DNA from: Caldilineaceae bacterium
GTDB taxonomy: Bacteria > Chloroflexota > Anaerolineae > Caldilineales > Caldilineaceae
Length of the DNA stretch: 64,000 nucleotides
Assembly (NCBI GenBank): GCA_022827195.1
Contig: JAJDTL010000028.1
Span: 124,001-188,000 of the forward strand
Direction of reading: 5' to 3'
How positions within the stretch are numbered: position 1 is the stretch's first letter; the number at the start of each line of letters is the position of its first letter. The position numbers and the translations under genes were made by a program. The notes below the pieces were generated by a model that made no database searches, was not told where the DNA came from, and saw only the letters and a list, made by a program, of their open reading frames with translations. Shown here piece by piece: positions 63,999 through 64,000 of the stretch.

Positions 63999-64000
63999 CC

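Overview
The window looks like a chromosomal segment of an uncultivated, GC-rich bacterium. The gene content suggests Chloroflexota (Anaerolineae/Caldilineae-like): Tat-type lipoprotein peptide-binding proteins with Ala/Glu/Pro-rich linkers, many phytanoyl-CoA dioxygenases, sulfatases and Gfo/Idh/MocA enzymes, an NfeD-stomatin pair, and membrane glycosyltransferases with a long soluble tail. This is an inference from protein style; the window has no rRNA or other phylogenetic marker.

Layout. 0-10 kb: a TIM-barrel sugar isomerase, an OsmC peroxiredoxin, a GalU-like protein with a degraded active-site loop followed by a 1110-residue GHMP-kinase/UDPGP-pyrophosphorylase fusion, a fatty acid desaturase and ClpB. 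10-14 kb: a three-gene copper-type operon (a secreted protein with a His/Asp tail, a membrane-anchored CopC, a CopC-CopD fusion). 14-21 kb: housekeeping genes (tRNA-Pro, fmt, a Tic20/DUF4870-like protein, NfeD plus SPFH protein, and a large FtsX-type permease). 21-32.5 kb: GH4 glycosidase, phytanoyl-CoA dioxygenase, a glutaredoxin-thioredoxin reductase fusion, a GH43-like propeller protein, a frameshifted GT-C glycosyltransferase, an exo-rhamnogalacturonan-lyase-like protein, a sulfatase and a LOG-family protein. 32.7-34.3 kb: a MazEF pair whose toxin carries an in-frame stop, then about 1 kb without a convincing gene. 34.4-43.6 kb: eight co-directional catabolic genes (adenosine-deaminase-like, ABM monooxygenase, two gamma-glutamyltransferases, sulfatase, dioxygenase, enolase-superfamily enzyme, RraA-like). 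43.7-46.1 kb: a small membrane protein, RdgB and PRPP synthetase. 46.1-64 kb: a lone DppD-type ATPase, an 885-residue unknown protein, two cupins and an oxidoreductase, and two Dpp/Opp-type transporter clusters on the minus strand.

How the genes fit together. Sulfatases, GH4, GH43-like and lyase-like proteins, epimerase/dehydrogenase/dehydratase-type enzymes and large-substrate ABC importers are consistent with scavenging sulfated or acidic glycans and peptides. The two gamma-glutamyltransferases fit glutathione or gamma-glutamyl-peptide salvage feeding the peptide importers. One transporter cluster is complete (B, C, D, F plus a binding protein running off the right edge). The other has two binding proteins and two permeases but no ATPase, so the two probably share ATPases. 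All three binding-protein genes are followed 15-16 nt after the stop by a similar stem-loop.

Most noteworthy are the kinase-pyrophosphorylase fusion with its degenerate GalU-like partner, the His/Asp-tailed copper-operon protein, the ATPase-less transporter cluster with its repeated stem-loops, and an apparently leaderless fmt.
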